64,000 nt of DNA from Candidatus Bathyarchaeota archaeon (GCA_018652685.1 JABIBQ010000073.1:62001-126000), one strand, 5' to 3'. Shown: positions 46,984 to 57,399, counted from the stretch's first letter. Program-made: numbers and translations. Notes: generated by a model from the sequence alone, not told the origin.

Positions 46984-47442
46984 ATGATTATGAAGGCATC
47001 TAAGATCATTGGCTTGCTCATAACCATCGTCCAGCTCACCGGGACCGTGGCCATGGTGTTAGGAATGTACACGATGGTAAGCGTCTTCTCCACGGCTATA
47101 CCACAGGGGGAGGGAGAGATTGATATCCAGATTGGCGACCCAGTTGTCATTCCGTTCTCAATCACTCCTAGCAATCCGGGGTATCTCGCCGCTGAGCTCA
47201 GTGTTTCCATTAGCCTGGTTGTTGACGGAGATGAAGAGATAGTCAGTGACTCAGCAGAGCTTGTGATACCCGCCATGTCCCAAGTCCCGGTGGACCTTGA
47301 GTTATCGCTTTCACAAGCATTAGCGGAGGAGTATCTTGTGGAGGGCGCTGATGTTGCATGGGTCATCGATATGCGGGTAACCACACTATATGACCTCATT
47401 AGTTTCAGTAACACCTTGACCATGTCAGGAGGCGCCCAGTGA
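46984..47442 (+). CDS. Hypothetical membrane-anchored protein
   Basis: 152 aa with N-terminal hydrophobic helix; overlaps the next gene by ATGA. Confidence 0.6.
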   Translation: MIMKASKIIGLLITIVQLTGTVAMVLGMYTMVSVFSTAIPQGEGEIDIQIGDPVVIPFSITPSNPGYLAAELSVSISLVVDGDEEIVSDSAELVIPAMSQVPVDLELSLSQALAEEYLVEGADVAWVIDMRVTTLYDLISFSNTLTMSGGAQ

Positions 47443-47924
47443 TGGCAAAGAACACAACAGGAGCCATAATATCGGCTCTGATAACCCTCGTTATATTCGT
47501 GGGTATCCCATACGTCGCGCCTAGCTACCTGAGCCCAGAAATCATGACTATGGCCACGGAATATGGCTTCGACCTACCGTCCCTGTTCAACCAGATGATG
47601 ATGATAGGGGCCGTAACAGCCACCTTGACGCTGGTAAAGGGATTCGTTGACGAGACAAGCATTATTTCACTTCTTGTAACTATCGCACAGAACCTGTCAT
47701 CACTAATGTTCACGGTGATCCTACTCGGGGCAGGAAACATCATGAGCATGGGACTCACAGAGTTTACAATCGAGGAAGCAGGCGTAACAAGCCTCATCAG
47801 GATGGACTTGAGGGTGTTCATCTACTTCACCTTTGGAACCATCGGGCTGAAGGTGATCCAGTCCTACCTGGAGTGGATCGAGGCAAAGAGGGCCGGGGCC
47901 CCACCTGGTAGAATTGCCGCCTAA
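47439..47924 (+). CDS. Hypothetical integral membrane protein
   Basis: 161 aa, several hydrophobic helices; coupled to the upstream gene. Confidence 0.6.
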   Translation: MMAKNTTGAIISALITLVIFVGIPYVAPSYLSPEIMTMATEYGFDLPSLFNQMMMIGAVTATLTLVKGFVDETSIISLLVTIAQNLSSLMFTVILLGAGNIMSMGLTEFTIEEAGVTSLIRMDLRVFIYFTFGTIGLKVIQSYLEWIEAKRAGAPPGRIAA

Positions 47925-47959
47925 TCCCTTTTCTATAACATACCCCCTGTCTTCATCCT

Positions 47960-48970
47960 ATGACCATCAAGGTAGCCGTTAGCGGTATCCCAAGAGGATA
48001 TCAGTTCCCCAAAAGTGACCTCAACTGGCTCCAGGACAAACACAAGGAGCAGATCAAAGCAATAAGCCCAGATATTGAACTGATAGAGATTCCCCCGAAC
48101 AGAGTCATGGATGTTGACGGTCTTGAAGTGGTCCTCGCCGAGGGAGGAAACAGGACCCACTACCACGGCGAGTTGGACTGGGAGGACTACAAAAAGTTCT
48201 TCGTGCCTGGACTGAAATGGATACAACTCTGCAGCACAGGTTTCAGCGACAACATCACACCGCAAGTGCTCGATGGGTCCGTAACCCTCACAAACGCCCC
48301 CGGTCTCCACACCTACCCAATAGCCGAGGCAGTCATCACTGCCATGCTGGATCATGCCAAACTCCTGAAACAGAGAAGGATTGACCAGAAAAAGCACCTA
48401 TGGAGCCAACTAAAATGTGATGAGTTGTACAAGAGAACGGTCCTCATCATCGGGCTGGGAAACATAGGGAAGAGGACAGCGGCGCTGTGCAAAGCGTTTG
48501 ACATGAAGGTAATCGGGACGAAGAGAAGGGTCGAAGAGGTGCCCAACGTGGACAAAGTGTTCCCAGTATCGGAGCTCATCGAGTATATCCCTGAAGCGGA
48601 CTATGTTGTGGTTGCCGCCCCGCTGACGCCAGAAACAAAGGGAATGCTTGGTGAGGCAGAGTTCAGGGCGATGAAGCCCACGTCGCATTATATCAACATC
48701 GGAAGGGGGGCGGTGGCAGAGGAGCCATCACTGATCAAGGCACTGGAGGGAAAATGGTTTGATGGTGCTTACCTTGACGCCCTCGAAGTTGAGCCGCTGC
48801 CAGAGGATCATGCATTTTGGGATATGGAGAACGTGCTGCTTGTCCCACACGACAGCCACAGCAGTCCATACATCGGTGACAGGATAGTGAACCAGTTCTG
48901 CGTCAATCTGGAACGTTACGTGAAAGGAGAGAAACTCAACAATATATGTGATCCTGGGAAAGGGTACTAG
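47960..48970 (+). CDS. D-isomer-specific 2-hydroxyacid dehydrogenase, NAD-binding
   Basis: 336 aa; VLIIGLGNIGKRTAALCKAFDMKVIGTKR, YINIGRGAVAEEPSLIKAL, DALEVEPLPEDH. Confidence 0.92.
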   Translation: MTIKVAVSGIPRGYQFPKSDLNWLQDKHKEQIKAISPDIELIEIPPNRVMDVDGLEVVLAEGGNRTHYHGELDWEDYKKFFVPGLKWIQLCSTGFSDNITPQVLDGSVTLTNAPGLHTYPIAEAVITAMLDHAKLLKQRRIDQKKHLWSQLKCDELYKRTVLIIGLGNIGKRTAALCKAFDMKVIGTKRRVEEVPNVDKVFPVSELIEYIPEADYVVVAAPLTPETKGMLGEAEFRAMKPTSHYINIGRGAVAEEPSLIKALEGKWFDGAYLDALEVEPLPEDHAFWDMENVLLVPHDSHSSPYIGDRIVNQFCVNLERYVKGEKLNNICDPGKGY

Positions 48971-48974
48971 GGAA

Positions 48975-49250
48975 TTAACCGACTATCATGGTCAGCGTTG
49001 CGTTGATGTCCCCTAGCCGCCTGATCTTGGTGTTGATAATATCCTTCAACGCGCTCATGGACTCCGCCTCAACGAACACGATGATATCGTAGATCCCGTA
49101 GAGGCCATGGACCTCCTTAACACCCTCTATGGCATTTAGGGACTCTGTTATGCCCTCGGCATCCGGTTTCATGTTGATGAGCACAATAGCCATCTCGTTT
49201 GACATGTCGAAATAGAACCCACTACTACTATTTGAAATATTAACCATCAA
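48975..49250 (-). CDS. Stand-alone Lrp/AsnC ligand-binding (RAM) domain protein
   Basis: ~75-91 aa; AIVLINMKPDAEGITESLNAIEGVKEVHGLYGIYDIIVFVEAESMSALKDIINTKIRRLGDINATLTMI. Confidence 0.88.
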   Translation of the reverse strand: MMVNISNSSSGFYFDMSNEMAIVLINMKPDAEGITESLNAIEGVKEVHGLYGIYDIIVFVEAESMSALKDIINTKIRRLGDINATLTMIVG

Positions 49251-49327
49251 TAATCGATGGTTTCAAGGGGTACCCCACCCTTTTTTAATGACGCCTCTAA
49301 GTTAAAAGAAAATTCGGGGACAATAAG

Positions 49328-50272
49328 ATGACAGTTCTATCGATAGTACACGGCGACGATACGGACGGGCTCACATGTGGCGCTTTCCTCAAGAGAGCCA
49401 GAGAGAGCGACATATACCTAGCCAACTACGACAACCTGGAGAAGGCACTTCAAGACGTCAAACTCCCAGTAGATGTGCTTTACATATGTGACCTGAACGT
49501 AAGGGACTCCCTTGAGTCGGAGCTTCTAAGGATACGGGAATTTGCGGACGTCCATATCATCGACCACCACCAGATGAGCCCTGAGTTGATGGAGCGCCTC
49601 ACTGAGGCGGGTGTAACCATCAGGCTTCAGACAGATGACTGCGCCTCTGTGCTGGTCTACGACACATTCAAGGAACAGCTGGGACAGGAAGGAAAACGTC
49701 TCGCTGCCTACGCCGCTATCTCTGATATGTTCGAAAACGGACCTCTAGCAGGCCCGATTATGGCAAAGTTGGACCGAAAGTTCGCTCAGCACGAGGCACA
49801 GCTACTGACCCACGCCCTTGGAGGAGACCAGACTATGGACTTCAAACGCCTGGTCCTTGATGAGCTGAGCAAGTTCAGTTATCCCCACAGGATACCGGGG
49901 CTAGTGGAAAAGTCGATCCAGAGCCTTGAGGAGATGACCCAGATGAAGGAGCTGATCCCAGGGAACGCTATTGTGAAGGGAAGGGTCGCGTTTATGGAGT
50001 CAATCAATGATTACAGTACAGGGGGTATCTCGAATCTCCTGATAGACACTCTGGGAACAGATGTCGGCATCAGCTACAAGACCAATGGCGAGCACTACAA
50101 CATGAGCCTCAGGGGGGAGATGATGCTAAAGGAGCACCTGGGCGATATGTGTAAGGAGATTGCGTCAAAGTACGGTGGATTCGGGGGAGGCCATAGCAGG
50201 GCATGCGGCATGAAGATTCCGAAGGAGCATTTGCAGGCAGTACTGGACGAGTTCGACGCCCGCCTCAACTAA
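49328..50272 (+). CDS. DHH family phosphoesterase
   Basis: 314 aa; IVHGDDTDGLTCGAFL, VHIIDHHQ, C-terminal GGFGGGHSRACGMKI. Confidence 0.9.
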   Translation: MTVLSIVHGDDTDGLTCGAFLKRARESDIYLANYDNLEKALQDVKLPVDVLYICDLNVRDSLESELLRIREFADVHIIDHHQMSPELMERLTEAGVTIRLQTDDCASVLVYDTFKEQLGQEGKRLAAYAAISDMFENGPLAGPIMAKLDRKFAQHEAQLLTHALGGDQTMDFKRLVLDELSKFSYPHRIPGLVEKSIQSLEEMTQMKELIPGNAIVKGRVAFMESINDYSTGGISNLLIDTLGTDVGISYKTNGEHYNMSLRGEMMLKEHLGDMCKEIASKYGGFGGGHSRACGMKIPKEHLQAVLDEFDARLN

Positions 50273-50685
50273 GATTTCATTCTTTTACGCCACTCGATCT
50301 TACGGCGTTCGATCTTAATCTTGGCTACGAGGCTCTGGAGCCTTTCCGGGTCAAAAGGGACATACTTGATATCTACAGTCGTGGGGTCGAACAGCTCCTT
50401 GTTCGTGCAGATGGTCACTCTGCACTCCTTGATGCCTCTTTCACCTTTTTGACATTCCAATGCATTTAGGGCTCTAGCCAGCCGTACCAACCTGTCCCTG
50501 GCGAATGGATCATCAAGGCCGTAATTCTCGATATGGTTGTAGTTGATCTCTCTCTGCCTCCCGGTGTCAGAGTAAACGATGAACTCCTCGCCCTCCCATT
50601 TCTGGGTAACCGGATAGAAGAATCTCTGGTAGACGCGCAGGTTGATTCGCTGCCCCTCGGATACTACGTTCAATCCCTTTGCCAA
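50269..50685 (-). CDS. Conserved hypothetical protein
   Basis: 138 aa ORF ending convergently with the DHH gene (4-nt overlap). No family assigned. Confidence 0.55.
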   Translation of the reverse strand: MAKGLNVVSEGQRINLRVYQRFFYPVTQKWEGEEFIVYSDTGRQREINYNHIENYGLDDPFARDRLVRLARALNALECQKGERGIKECRVTICTNKELFDPTTVDIKYVPFDPERLQSLVAKIKIERRKIEWRKRMKS

Positions 50686-50751
50686 GTCTTCTCCCTCCGT
50701 TTCTCCGTTGGTCAGTGGTCTGTTGATAATAAACTTGTTCGATGCCGAGTA

Positions 50752-51384
50752 TTAGAAGAGGGCCCTTAGGGACTCGTAGGCCGCCTCGGGGTCACCGCTC
50801 TTCATGATATACGAGCCAGACGCGATCTGGTTTGCGCCAGCATTGACGGCAGTCACCATGGTTTTGTCGTTCATGCCGCCATCAACCTCGATAGTAATGG
50901 TCTCAGAATGTGCCCTGATCTCCTTGACCTTTTCAAGCTGCTCAGGCAGGAACTTTGCCCCGTACTGGCCTGGGTGAACGGACATAATGAGCACGCCATC
51001 GAGTCTGTCAAGGTATGGTTCCAGTACACTGATGGGAGTTTCCGGGTTCAAGGCTATGAAGAGCTTGACCTTTTTCTCGTGGGCCGCCTCGACGGCCACT
51101 TCGATATCGTCAAGGGTCTCTGCGTGGAGCACGACTGTATCAACCTCATCGGGGGCATTAATCAATCTCTGAATGGGATCAACTGCCATTACGTGGAACT
51201 GGTACCGGGGTCCTTCCGGTAGGCTCATGGGAAAGTCCAGTGATGAGGCCTTGACCAGTTTTCCATCCATCAGGTCCAGCATAATGTTTCCAGCGAAATC
51301 CTTTACTCGGTTAAGCATCTCGTCAAGTCCCTCCTGGTCCGAGGCTATTATTGCGGGCAATACCTCTTTGATTAGGGCCACCAT
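50752..51384 (-). CDS. Ribulose-phosphate 3-epimerase-like protein
   Basis: 210 aa; LPAIIASDQEGLDEMLNRV, IMLDLMDG, VLIMSVHPGQYGAKFLPEQLEKV, IEVDGGMNDKT. Confidence 0.85.
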   Translation of the reverse strand: MVALIKEVLPAIIASDQEGLDEMLNRVKDFAGNIMLDLMDGKLVKASSLDFPMSLPEGPRYQFHVMAVDPIQRLINAPDEVDTVVLHAETLDDIEVAVEAAHEKKVKLFIALNPETPISVLEPYLDRLDGVLIMSVHPGQYGAKFLPEQLEKVKEIRAHSETITIEVDGGMNDKTMVTAVNAGANQIASGSYIMKSGDPEAAYESLRALF

Positions 51385-51696
51385 TTCGTGTTCAGAGTAT
51401 GGGGTTCGTTATTAACCTTATTCGAAGATGAATACATCTTTGTCTCCCATATAATGGCATTGTCTCATGTTATAGTGACATTGTGTTTCTTTTTTAATCT
51501 ATGAAAAATGTCTTGACATAATACCAACTCTTATTAATTTACTTAAAATATACTCCAACCAATTGGTAATTCATTATCTAGAACAAATTTAATCTAAAAA
51601 ATATTCAAACGGATTTAATAGAAATAGTATTCCAAACATTATTAACTTTAAAACACCCATTTATTCTTCATATATTACCGCTCAGAGACGACAATA

Positions 51697-53583
51697 ATGA
51701 CAGGTGAACGCCCGCTTAGAATACTCCACGTAGATGATGAGGAAACCCAACTGGAGTTAACCAAGCTGTTCCTTGAGCAAATTGACAAAGACCTCATGGT
51801 AAGATCAATTCATTCCCCAGAAGAAGCCTTGAGGTTGCAAAAGGAGAATGCCTTCGACTGTATTATTAGCGATTACAAGATGCTGAGCATGAACGGCGTC
51901 GAGCTCGCCGAGAAACTTCGTGAGAATAGTAACATCCCGTTCATTCTGTACACGGGTCAGGGAAGCGAGGAGGTAGCCGAGAAAGCGTTCAATGCCGGAA
52001 TAGACGACTACCTCCGAAAAGAGGGAGAGCCAACACATTTCCAGGTACTTGCCAAGAGGATCAGGGACACGGTGGAGAAGCACCGCACGGATGAACTGTA
52101 CAAGAAAGTGGTCGAGGAGAGCAGGGACGCCATCGTCATTCTGAAGGATAACAAGATACAATTCCTGAACAAATCAGCCAGCAGGCTAATCGGCTTTGAT
52201 AAGATGGAAAGCGGCGTCGGGAGAGACATCCGGGAGTACTTCATTGATATCGAAGACCAGTTTAACCCGCCAGCGGATGGCTCAAGCTACGTCTTTGGGA
52301 TAGATTTCAGGACAGATAATGGAACCATGAGGGGAGGAGAGGTCACCCTGAGCAAGACCACCTACCAAGGTGAGGAAGCGCACCTCGTCTTCATTAGAGA
52401 CATTACCGAGAAAAAGAGAAACGCGGAACGCCTTGATGCCATATACCAGCAGGCGATGCGGCTTAGCTCGGCAGTAACCATCCAGGAGGTATCTGAAAAG
52501 ACTCTGGACATCATGGAAACCGTCTTTGAGTATCAGACAATAACATTCCACATAGTCGAGGGCTCACAGTTAAAGACCCTGGGAATTAGAGGAGCCCAGT
52601 ATATGGACCTCACCATGCCCATCCTCGGGAAAGGTATAACCACGAAGGCTGTTAGGGAAGCGAAGAGCATTCTCGTCCCTGACACATCAAAGACTCCGGA
52701 GTTCATCAGGGGGCCAACTGATGCAAAATCGGAGCTGGCAGTGCCCGCCGTGCTCAACGGGGAAACAGTGGCCGTGCTAAACGTTGAGAGTCTGAAGCTA
52801 AACGACTTCACAGAGGACGACAGGAAGCTCCTAGAAACGCTCGCATATCACGTCGCGTTCACGTTCAACAGGATAAAACGGAATGACGAGGATGCGATAG
52901 AGGAGGAGGAAAAACGCAGGAATCTCAACTACGCCCTGGGCCGTCTGGACCACGCTGAGAAGGTGACCACCATGGTCAAAGGTGAGCTGCAGAAAAACAT
53001 CCTCAGCATCATCAACGCCAGCCTGTTGATCCGCAACCAGCCCGAGTTGATCCCACAGATAGCGGACAGTATCGACGCAAACGCCGAGGTCTCACTACAA
53101 GTCGCTGAGAAGATACGCGAAACGGTTTCAAGCAACTCACTAGGGGATGCTTTCATCGAGGTCAACCAGCTCATGAGGAAGGTCCTTGACGAGACCTTCC
53201 TGCCTAGAAACGTCAGGGTAAAGACTCAGTACGACGAGGCACTATTGATAGTGGAGATTGACGAGACCAGCTTCACCAGGATACTCAGGAACCTTCTGAA
53301 CAATGCCATAGAGGCCATGCCGGGAGGGGGAACCCTATCGATGAAGGTCACATCTCAATATGACATGGCCATCGAGGTGAGGGACACGGGCATGGGAATA
53401 CAGGATAGAGCCTTGAACAAGCTTTTCCAGCCGTTCAACACCACGAAACAGGGGCACAGTGGTCTAGGGTTGGCGTTCTGCAAGAATACCATAGAGACCA
53501 ACGGCGGCTCGCTGGAGATGAGCGAGACAAGCGCAAAGGGCACCACATTTGTCCTGAAGCTACCGCTGAGAAGAAAATTATAG
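51697..53583 (+). CDS. Hybrid signal-transduction protein: REC-PAS-GAF-HATPase_c
   Basis: 628 aa; REC (CIISDYKM, LYTGQG, YLRKEG), PAS, GAF, and ATPase boxes LRNLLNNAIEAMP, VRDTGMGI, GHSGLGLAFC. Confidence 0.9.
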   Translation: MTGERPLRILHVDDEETQLELTKLFLEQIDKDLMVRSIHSPEEALRLQKENAFDCIISDYKMLSMNGVELAEKLRENSNIPFILYTGQGSEEVAEKAFNAGIDDYLRKEGEPTHFQVLAKRIRDTVEKHRTDELYKKVVEESRDAIVILKDNKIQFLNKSASRLIGFDKMESGVGRDIREYFIDIEDQFNPPADGSSYVFGIDFRTDNGTMRGGEVTLSKTTYQGEEAHLVFIRDITEKKRNAERLDAIYQQAMRLSSAVTIQEVSEKTLDIMETVFEYQTITFHIVEGSQLKTLGIRGAQYMDLTMPILGKGITTKAVREAKSILVPDTSKTPEFIRGPTDAKSELAVPAVLNGETVAVLNVESLKLNDFTEDDRKLLETLAYHVAFTFNRIKRNDEDAIEEEEKRRNLNYALGRLDHAEKVTTMVKGELQKNILSIINASLLIRNQPELIPQIADSIDANAEVSLQVAEKIRETVSSNSLGDAFIEVNQLMRKVLDETFLPRNVRVKTQYDEALLIVEIDETSFTRILRNLLNNAIEAMPGGGTLSMKVTSQYDMAIEVRDTGMGIQDRALNKLFQPFNTTKQGHSGLGLAFCKNTIETNGGSLEMSETSAKGTTFVLKLPLRRKL

Positions 53584-53600
53584 AATATCCCTATTCTCTG

Positions 53601-54128
53601 TTAGATTTTTGAGTCCTTGGATAATACTCTTGGTTCCCATTCATCCCTCAAGATGCTGTACATCGAGCCGTCGTTGAACTTGCCCTGCGAGAAGAACACC
53701 ATGCGCCTTACACCTTCAAATGTGAACCCCACCTTCTCAAGGATCCTGATAGATGGCGTGTTCTCCGGGTTTGTCTCGGCTTGGACCCTGACGATGTTCC
53801 TTGACAGGAACAGATAATCCACCATGATCTCCAAGGCCTCGGTGCAGTAGCCCTTCCCCCTTGAATCTGGGTGGACGATGTAGCCGATGAATTGGTGGGT
53901 CGAGTCTGGTCCCGTTATAACCTGCCCCACGGGGTTCCCGTCTTTGTCCTCTATGACCCACCACGAGTTACTGTTCTCCTGGCTGAACCATTTCTCGATT
54001 GCATCTCTGCCTGATACATCCATGGGCTCGTACGGACCCGTGTAACAGGGATCGTTGTTCCACTCGGTGAACCAGTTAAGGTCACGTGACTCTAAGGGCC
54101 GGACGTTGACCTTCTTTCCCTTCAGCAT
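53601..54128 (-). CDS. GNAT family N-acetyltransferase
   Basis: 175 aa; HQFIGYIVHPDSRGKGYCTEALEIMVDYLF, NPENTPSIRILEKVGFTFEG. Confidence 0.9.
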   Translation of the reverse strand: MLKGKKVNVRPLESRDLNWFTEWNNDPCYTGPYEPMDVSGRDAIEKWFSQENSNSWWVIEDKDGNPVGQVITGPDSTHQFIGYIVHPDSRGKGYCTEALEIMVDYLFLSRNIVRVQAETNPENTPSIRILEKVGFTFEGVRRMVFFSQGKFNDGSMYSILRDEWEPRVLSKDSKI

Positions 54129-54206
54129 ATTTGATCAAAGGTGGTTGATCCGTTGATAGGTGTTTCTGGTGGTTAATATTATCAATTCGAGGGGTGACTC
54201 TGATCC

Positions 54207-55673
54207 ATGTCAAAGGGAAAAGAGTACGGGAGCCTGGTTATCAGGGATGCAATGATTGTTAACGGGAAGGGGACGCCACCATACGGCCCATGCGATATCT
54301 TGGTTGAGAAGGGAAAGATCAAGCAGATACAGAACGTGGACTCCATCAGTCTCGCTCGTTACAAGAACAAGAGACAGGAGGCGGACCACGTTATCGAGGC
54401 GAAGGGTATGTACGTGACCCCTGGACTCGTTGACATGCACGTCCATATCAACATCGCCGACGACAAGTGCGGCCCCAAGGGGACAGAGTACGCTTACAAC
54501 CTTTTCCTGGCTCACGGCATCACCACTATACGCACCTGTGGGTTCAACACGGACGAGAAACTCCTTGAGCACAAAAGGCTCAGCGAGAGGAACGAGATAA
54601 CCGCACCCCGAATCGTGGTCCTGGGCTCTTGGCCTGTGGAGGTACATTCCGTTGAGGAGGCCAGAATTGCAGTCAGGAAGCTGAAGGAGATGGGCGTGGA
54701 CGGAATCAAGTCCATCCCAAGGCCCCATGTCACATCTGAGATGGTGGAAGCCATGGCCGACGAGGTCAGGAAGGTAGGATTACCAGCGGGGATAGCGATC
54801 CACCATCCCGTGAACTGCGACCTAGACGCCGTGATATCGAGCAACGCCGCCAAGGAGATGCTGAGCATCGAGCACACATATGGGATACCACAGGCGGCGA
54901 TACCGGGGACCCAATCGTTCCCACCGGGCTATAACTACGCCAACGAGGTTGACAGGTTCAGGATGAGCGGGTACATCTGGACCGAGGCAGCCAAGTACCC
55001 TAACAGGGTCAGGGCCGTGTTTGACACACTCCTTGAGAACAAGACCGTGTGGGACCCCACCATGGTGGTATATGAGGGTCACAGGGACTATCAGAGGGTT
55101 AAATCCCTACCATGGCACGAGATGTACACCGTGAGGCAGCTTTGGGAGGCTTACAGTCCCAGCCCAGGAAGGCACGCCACTCACTTCTTCAACTGGAAGA
55201 CCAGCGACGAGATCGCGTGGAAGCAGAAATATAGTATATGGATGGACTGGGTCAAGTACTTCTTCGACAACGGGGGAACACTGGTGGCGGGCAGCGACAC
55301 CGCATTCATCTATGCGCTCTTCGGGTTCGCCCTCATCAGGGAGCTTGAGCTCTACCAGGAGGCGGGGATACACCCCATTGACGTCATACAAATCGCCACC
55401 ACAAACGCTCACAAGTGCCTCAGGGATGAGGACAGGGGCCACGGTCTCAGGCAAGGGGCACCGGCAGATATAGCCATCATCGACGGAAATCCGTTGGACA
55501 ACTTCAAGGTGATGTATGGAACTGGCATCAACATCTACGGCGAGGACGGGAAGACTGTGACACACGGAGGGGGAGTCCGCTGGACAATCAAGGGCGGCGT
55601 GGTCTTTGACTGCAAGGAACTGCTTGAAGACGTGGCCGAGTACGTTGAGTCGCAGGGACCTAAAGAGCCCTAG
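54207..55673 (+). CDS. Amidohydrolase family protein
   Basis: 488 aa; VTPGLVDMHVHIN, IAIHHP, VAGSDTAFIYA. Confidence 0.88.
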   Translation: MSKGKEYGSLVIRDAMIVNGKGTPPYGPCDILVEKGKIKQIQNVDSISLARYKNKRQEADHVIEAKGMYVTPGLVDMHVHINIADDKCGPKGTEYAYNLFLAHGITTIRTCGFNTDEKLLEHKRLSERNEITAPRIVVLGSWPVEVHSVEEARIAVRKLKEMGVDGIKSIPRPHVTSEMVEAMADEVRKVGLPAGIAIHHPVNCDLDAVISSNAAKEMLSIEHTYGIPQAAIPGTQSFPPGYNYANEVDRFRMSGYIWTEAAKYPNRVRAVFDTLLENKTVWDPTMVVYEGHRDYQRVKSLPWHEMYTVRQLWEAYSPSPGRHATHFFNWKTSDEIAWKQKYSIWMDWVKYFFDNGGTLVAGSDTAFIYALFGFALIRELELYQEAGIHPIDVIQIATTNAHKCLRDEDRGHGLRQGAPADIAIIDGNPLDNFKVMYGTGINIYGEDGKTVTHGGGVRWTIKGGVVFDCKELLEDVAEYVESQGPKEP

Positions 55674-56944
55674 ACTTGGTCGCCGGTCAGGAAACCCACG
55701 CCGGCCCCCTTCACTTTCACCCTGATAAATGAGCCCAGGGGGGCATCTGTTTTTACAGCCACGGTCTTGTACACGTAGTTTCGACCCACCTTTGTGTCGT
55801 TCTTCCCGTCCTCGGTCAATAGGATCTCTCCCTCCCAGCCGAGCCATCTCTCCCCCACCTCGACGGCGAGCTCTTTCCAAAGGTTTGTCATTCTGCGCGA
55901 TCGCTGCTTGGTGTCTCTGCCGTGTAGCCTTCCAGGCATTGTGGCTGCATCAGTCCCTGGCCTCTCCCAGAACCTGTTGATGTTGAGGACATCAGGCCTA
56001 AGCCACGTGACGAGATCGAGTGAGTCCTGGAACTGTTCCTCGGTCTCACCGGGAAAGCCGCATATGATGTCGGTGCTGATTCCTATCTCGGGGTAAGCAG
56101 CTCTCAATTTGTTGGCTACCTCCTTGAACTCCTTGAGCGTGTACTTTCGCCGCATTGAATGCAATATCTCGTCGTTCCCCGCCTGGATGGGTATGTGGAT
56201 GAACTTGTACATCTTCTCGTGATCGAGTGACGCAATCAGTTCGTCCATTATCTCGTCGAGGCTGTTTGGGGTGGTCATCCCCACCCTGACCCTGAACTCG
56301 CCCTCCACAGCAGTGATCATGTTCAGCAGTTCTGGAAGCCTGATCCCGTCGTGGTTGTAAAGCGCGGTGTCCTCCGCTGTGACCCAGACCTCTAGGCACC
56401 CATCGGCGACGGCATCCGTGATGTCCTTGATTATCTTTTCAGCAGGGAAGCTACAGAGGTTCCCTCTGGCGAATTTGACTATGCAGTAACTGCAGTTTCC
56501 CAGGCAGCCCGTGCTGATAGGGGCTATGTGGACCAAGTTGTTTGCCCTGACCCGCGGGAGGCAGGTCCGGTCCGTGGGCTCGCCGTTGATATAGTTCACT
56601 TTCTTACCGTTGAGCGCATGGTGAACTGCCTCTGCCATTCTTTCTATGTCATCCGGACCCACCATACTTGCAGAAGGGACCAGCTGGTTGACTCTGCTGT
56701 TCATGGACTTGGGCATGCACCCAGCCACAATGAGGGGTTTTCCAGATGCCTCCAGCTCCCTGAGTTCCCTTGAGATCTTCTGTTCCGTAGGCGTCTTGAC
56801 GACGCATGTTACAATGATGTTGATATCGGCCTCTTCTGGGGTGTCCACCAGGGCATGCCCGTCTTCGATGAGCACGCCTTTCGCTATCTCTGCGTCAGCT
56901 GTGTTCGCGCTGCATCCATAGGACTTTACGTGTACATTGGGCAT
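55670..56944 (-). CDS. tRNA (N6-threonylcarbamoyladenosine(37)) methylthiotransferase, archaeal/eukaryal MiaB-like
   Basis: 424 aa; VKSYGCSANTADAEI, STGCLGNCSYCIVKFARG (radical SAM), IHIPIQAGNDEIL, TDIICGFPGETEEQF; C-terminal TRAM-like. Confidence 0.93.
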   Translation of the reverse strand: MPNVHVKSYGCSANTADAEIAKGVLIEDGHALVDTPEEADINIIVTCVVKTPTEQKISRELRELEASGKPLIVAGCMPKSMNSRVNQLVPSASMVGPDDIERMAEAVHHALNGKKVNYINGEPTDRTCLPRVRANNLVHIAPISTGCLGNCSYCIVKFARGNLCSFPAEKIIKDITDAVADGCLEVWVTAEDTALYNHDGIRLPELLNMITAVEGEFRVRVGMTTPNSLDEIMDELIASLDHEKMYKFIHIPIQAGNDEILHSMRRKYTLKEFKEVANKLRAAYPEIGISTDIICGFPGETEEQFQDSLDLVTWLRPDVLNINRFWERPGTDAATMPGRLHGRDTKQRSRRMTNLWKELAVEVGERWLGWEGEILLTEDGKNDTKVGRNYVYKTVAVKTDAPLGSFIRVKVKGAGVGFLTGDQV

Positions 56945-57184
56945 TGGGATTCCTTCTTTTGGGGGATTTGGTGTTTATTAAACGGTGCGGGGGGACGAAG
57001 CATATAAAGTAATTACCATTACCCACCGGATTAGGGGTGGGGTGAGTGAAAGTAAATATAAATCCAACGGCTATTTTTTACAATGAATCGTTGTATTATC
57101 AATTATATTTTCGGGTGAATTTCCTCGCCGTTTTGACTTGTTTCTGTTATCAAGAGAACGCATCATAGTGGAGGGATAATATAC

Positions 57185-57242
57185 AGTTACTCTCATCGAA
57201 TGAGAATATCGAAAGTTACCCTCTTTCCATGAGGATATTTAA
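57185..57242. repeat. Two 29-nt imperfect direct repeats, each with a dyad
   Basis: agttactctcatcgaatgagaatatcgaa / agttaccctctttccatgaggatatttaa (21/29 identical, exact 29-nt period). Confidence 0.5.
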
Positions 57243-57399
57243 CAGTACCAATACAACCTAGCATGTCGGTAATACGGGAGATGTTATTAGATTTGCATTA
57301 TATTACAGGGTTAGCTCTGATAAACCCAACTTATTGAGACAAAATAGTTGTGTGTAGGACATTACGCGTCAGGGCTAAATTGGGGGAGAAAAAAGAGAC

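Noticed and set aside
55107-55880. 257-aa minus ORF antisense to the amidohydrolase at 54207
   Set aside because: Low-complexity shadow ORF overlapping two well-supported genes.
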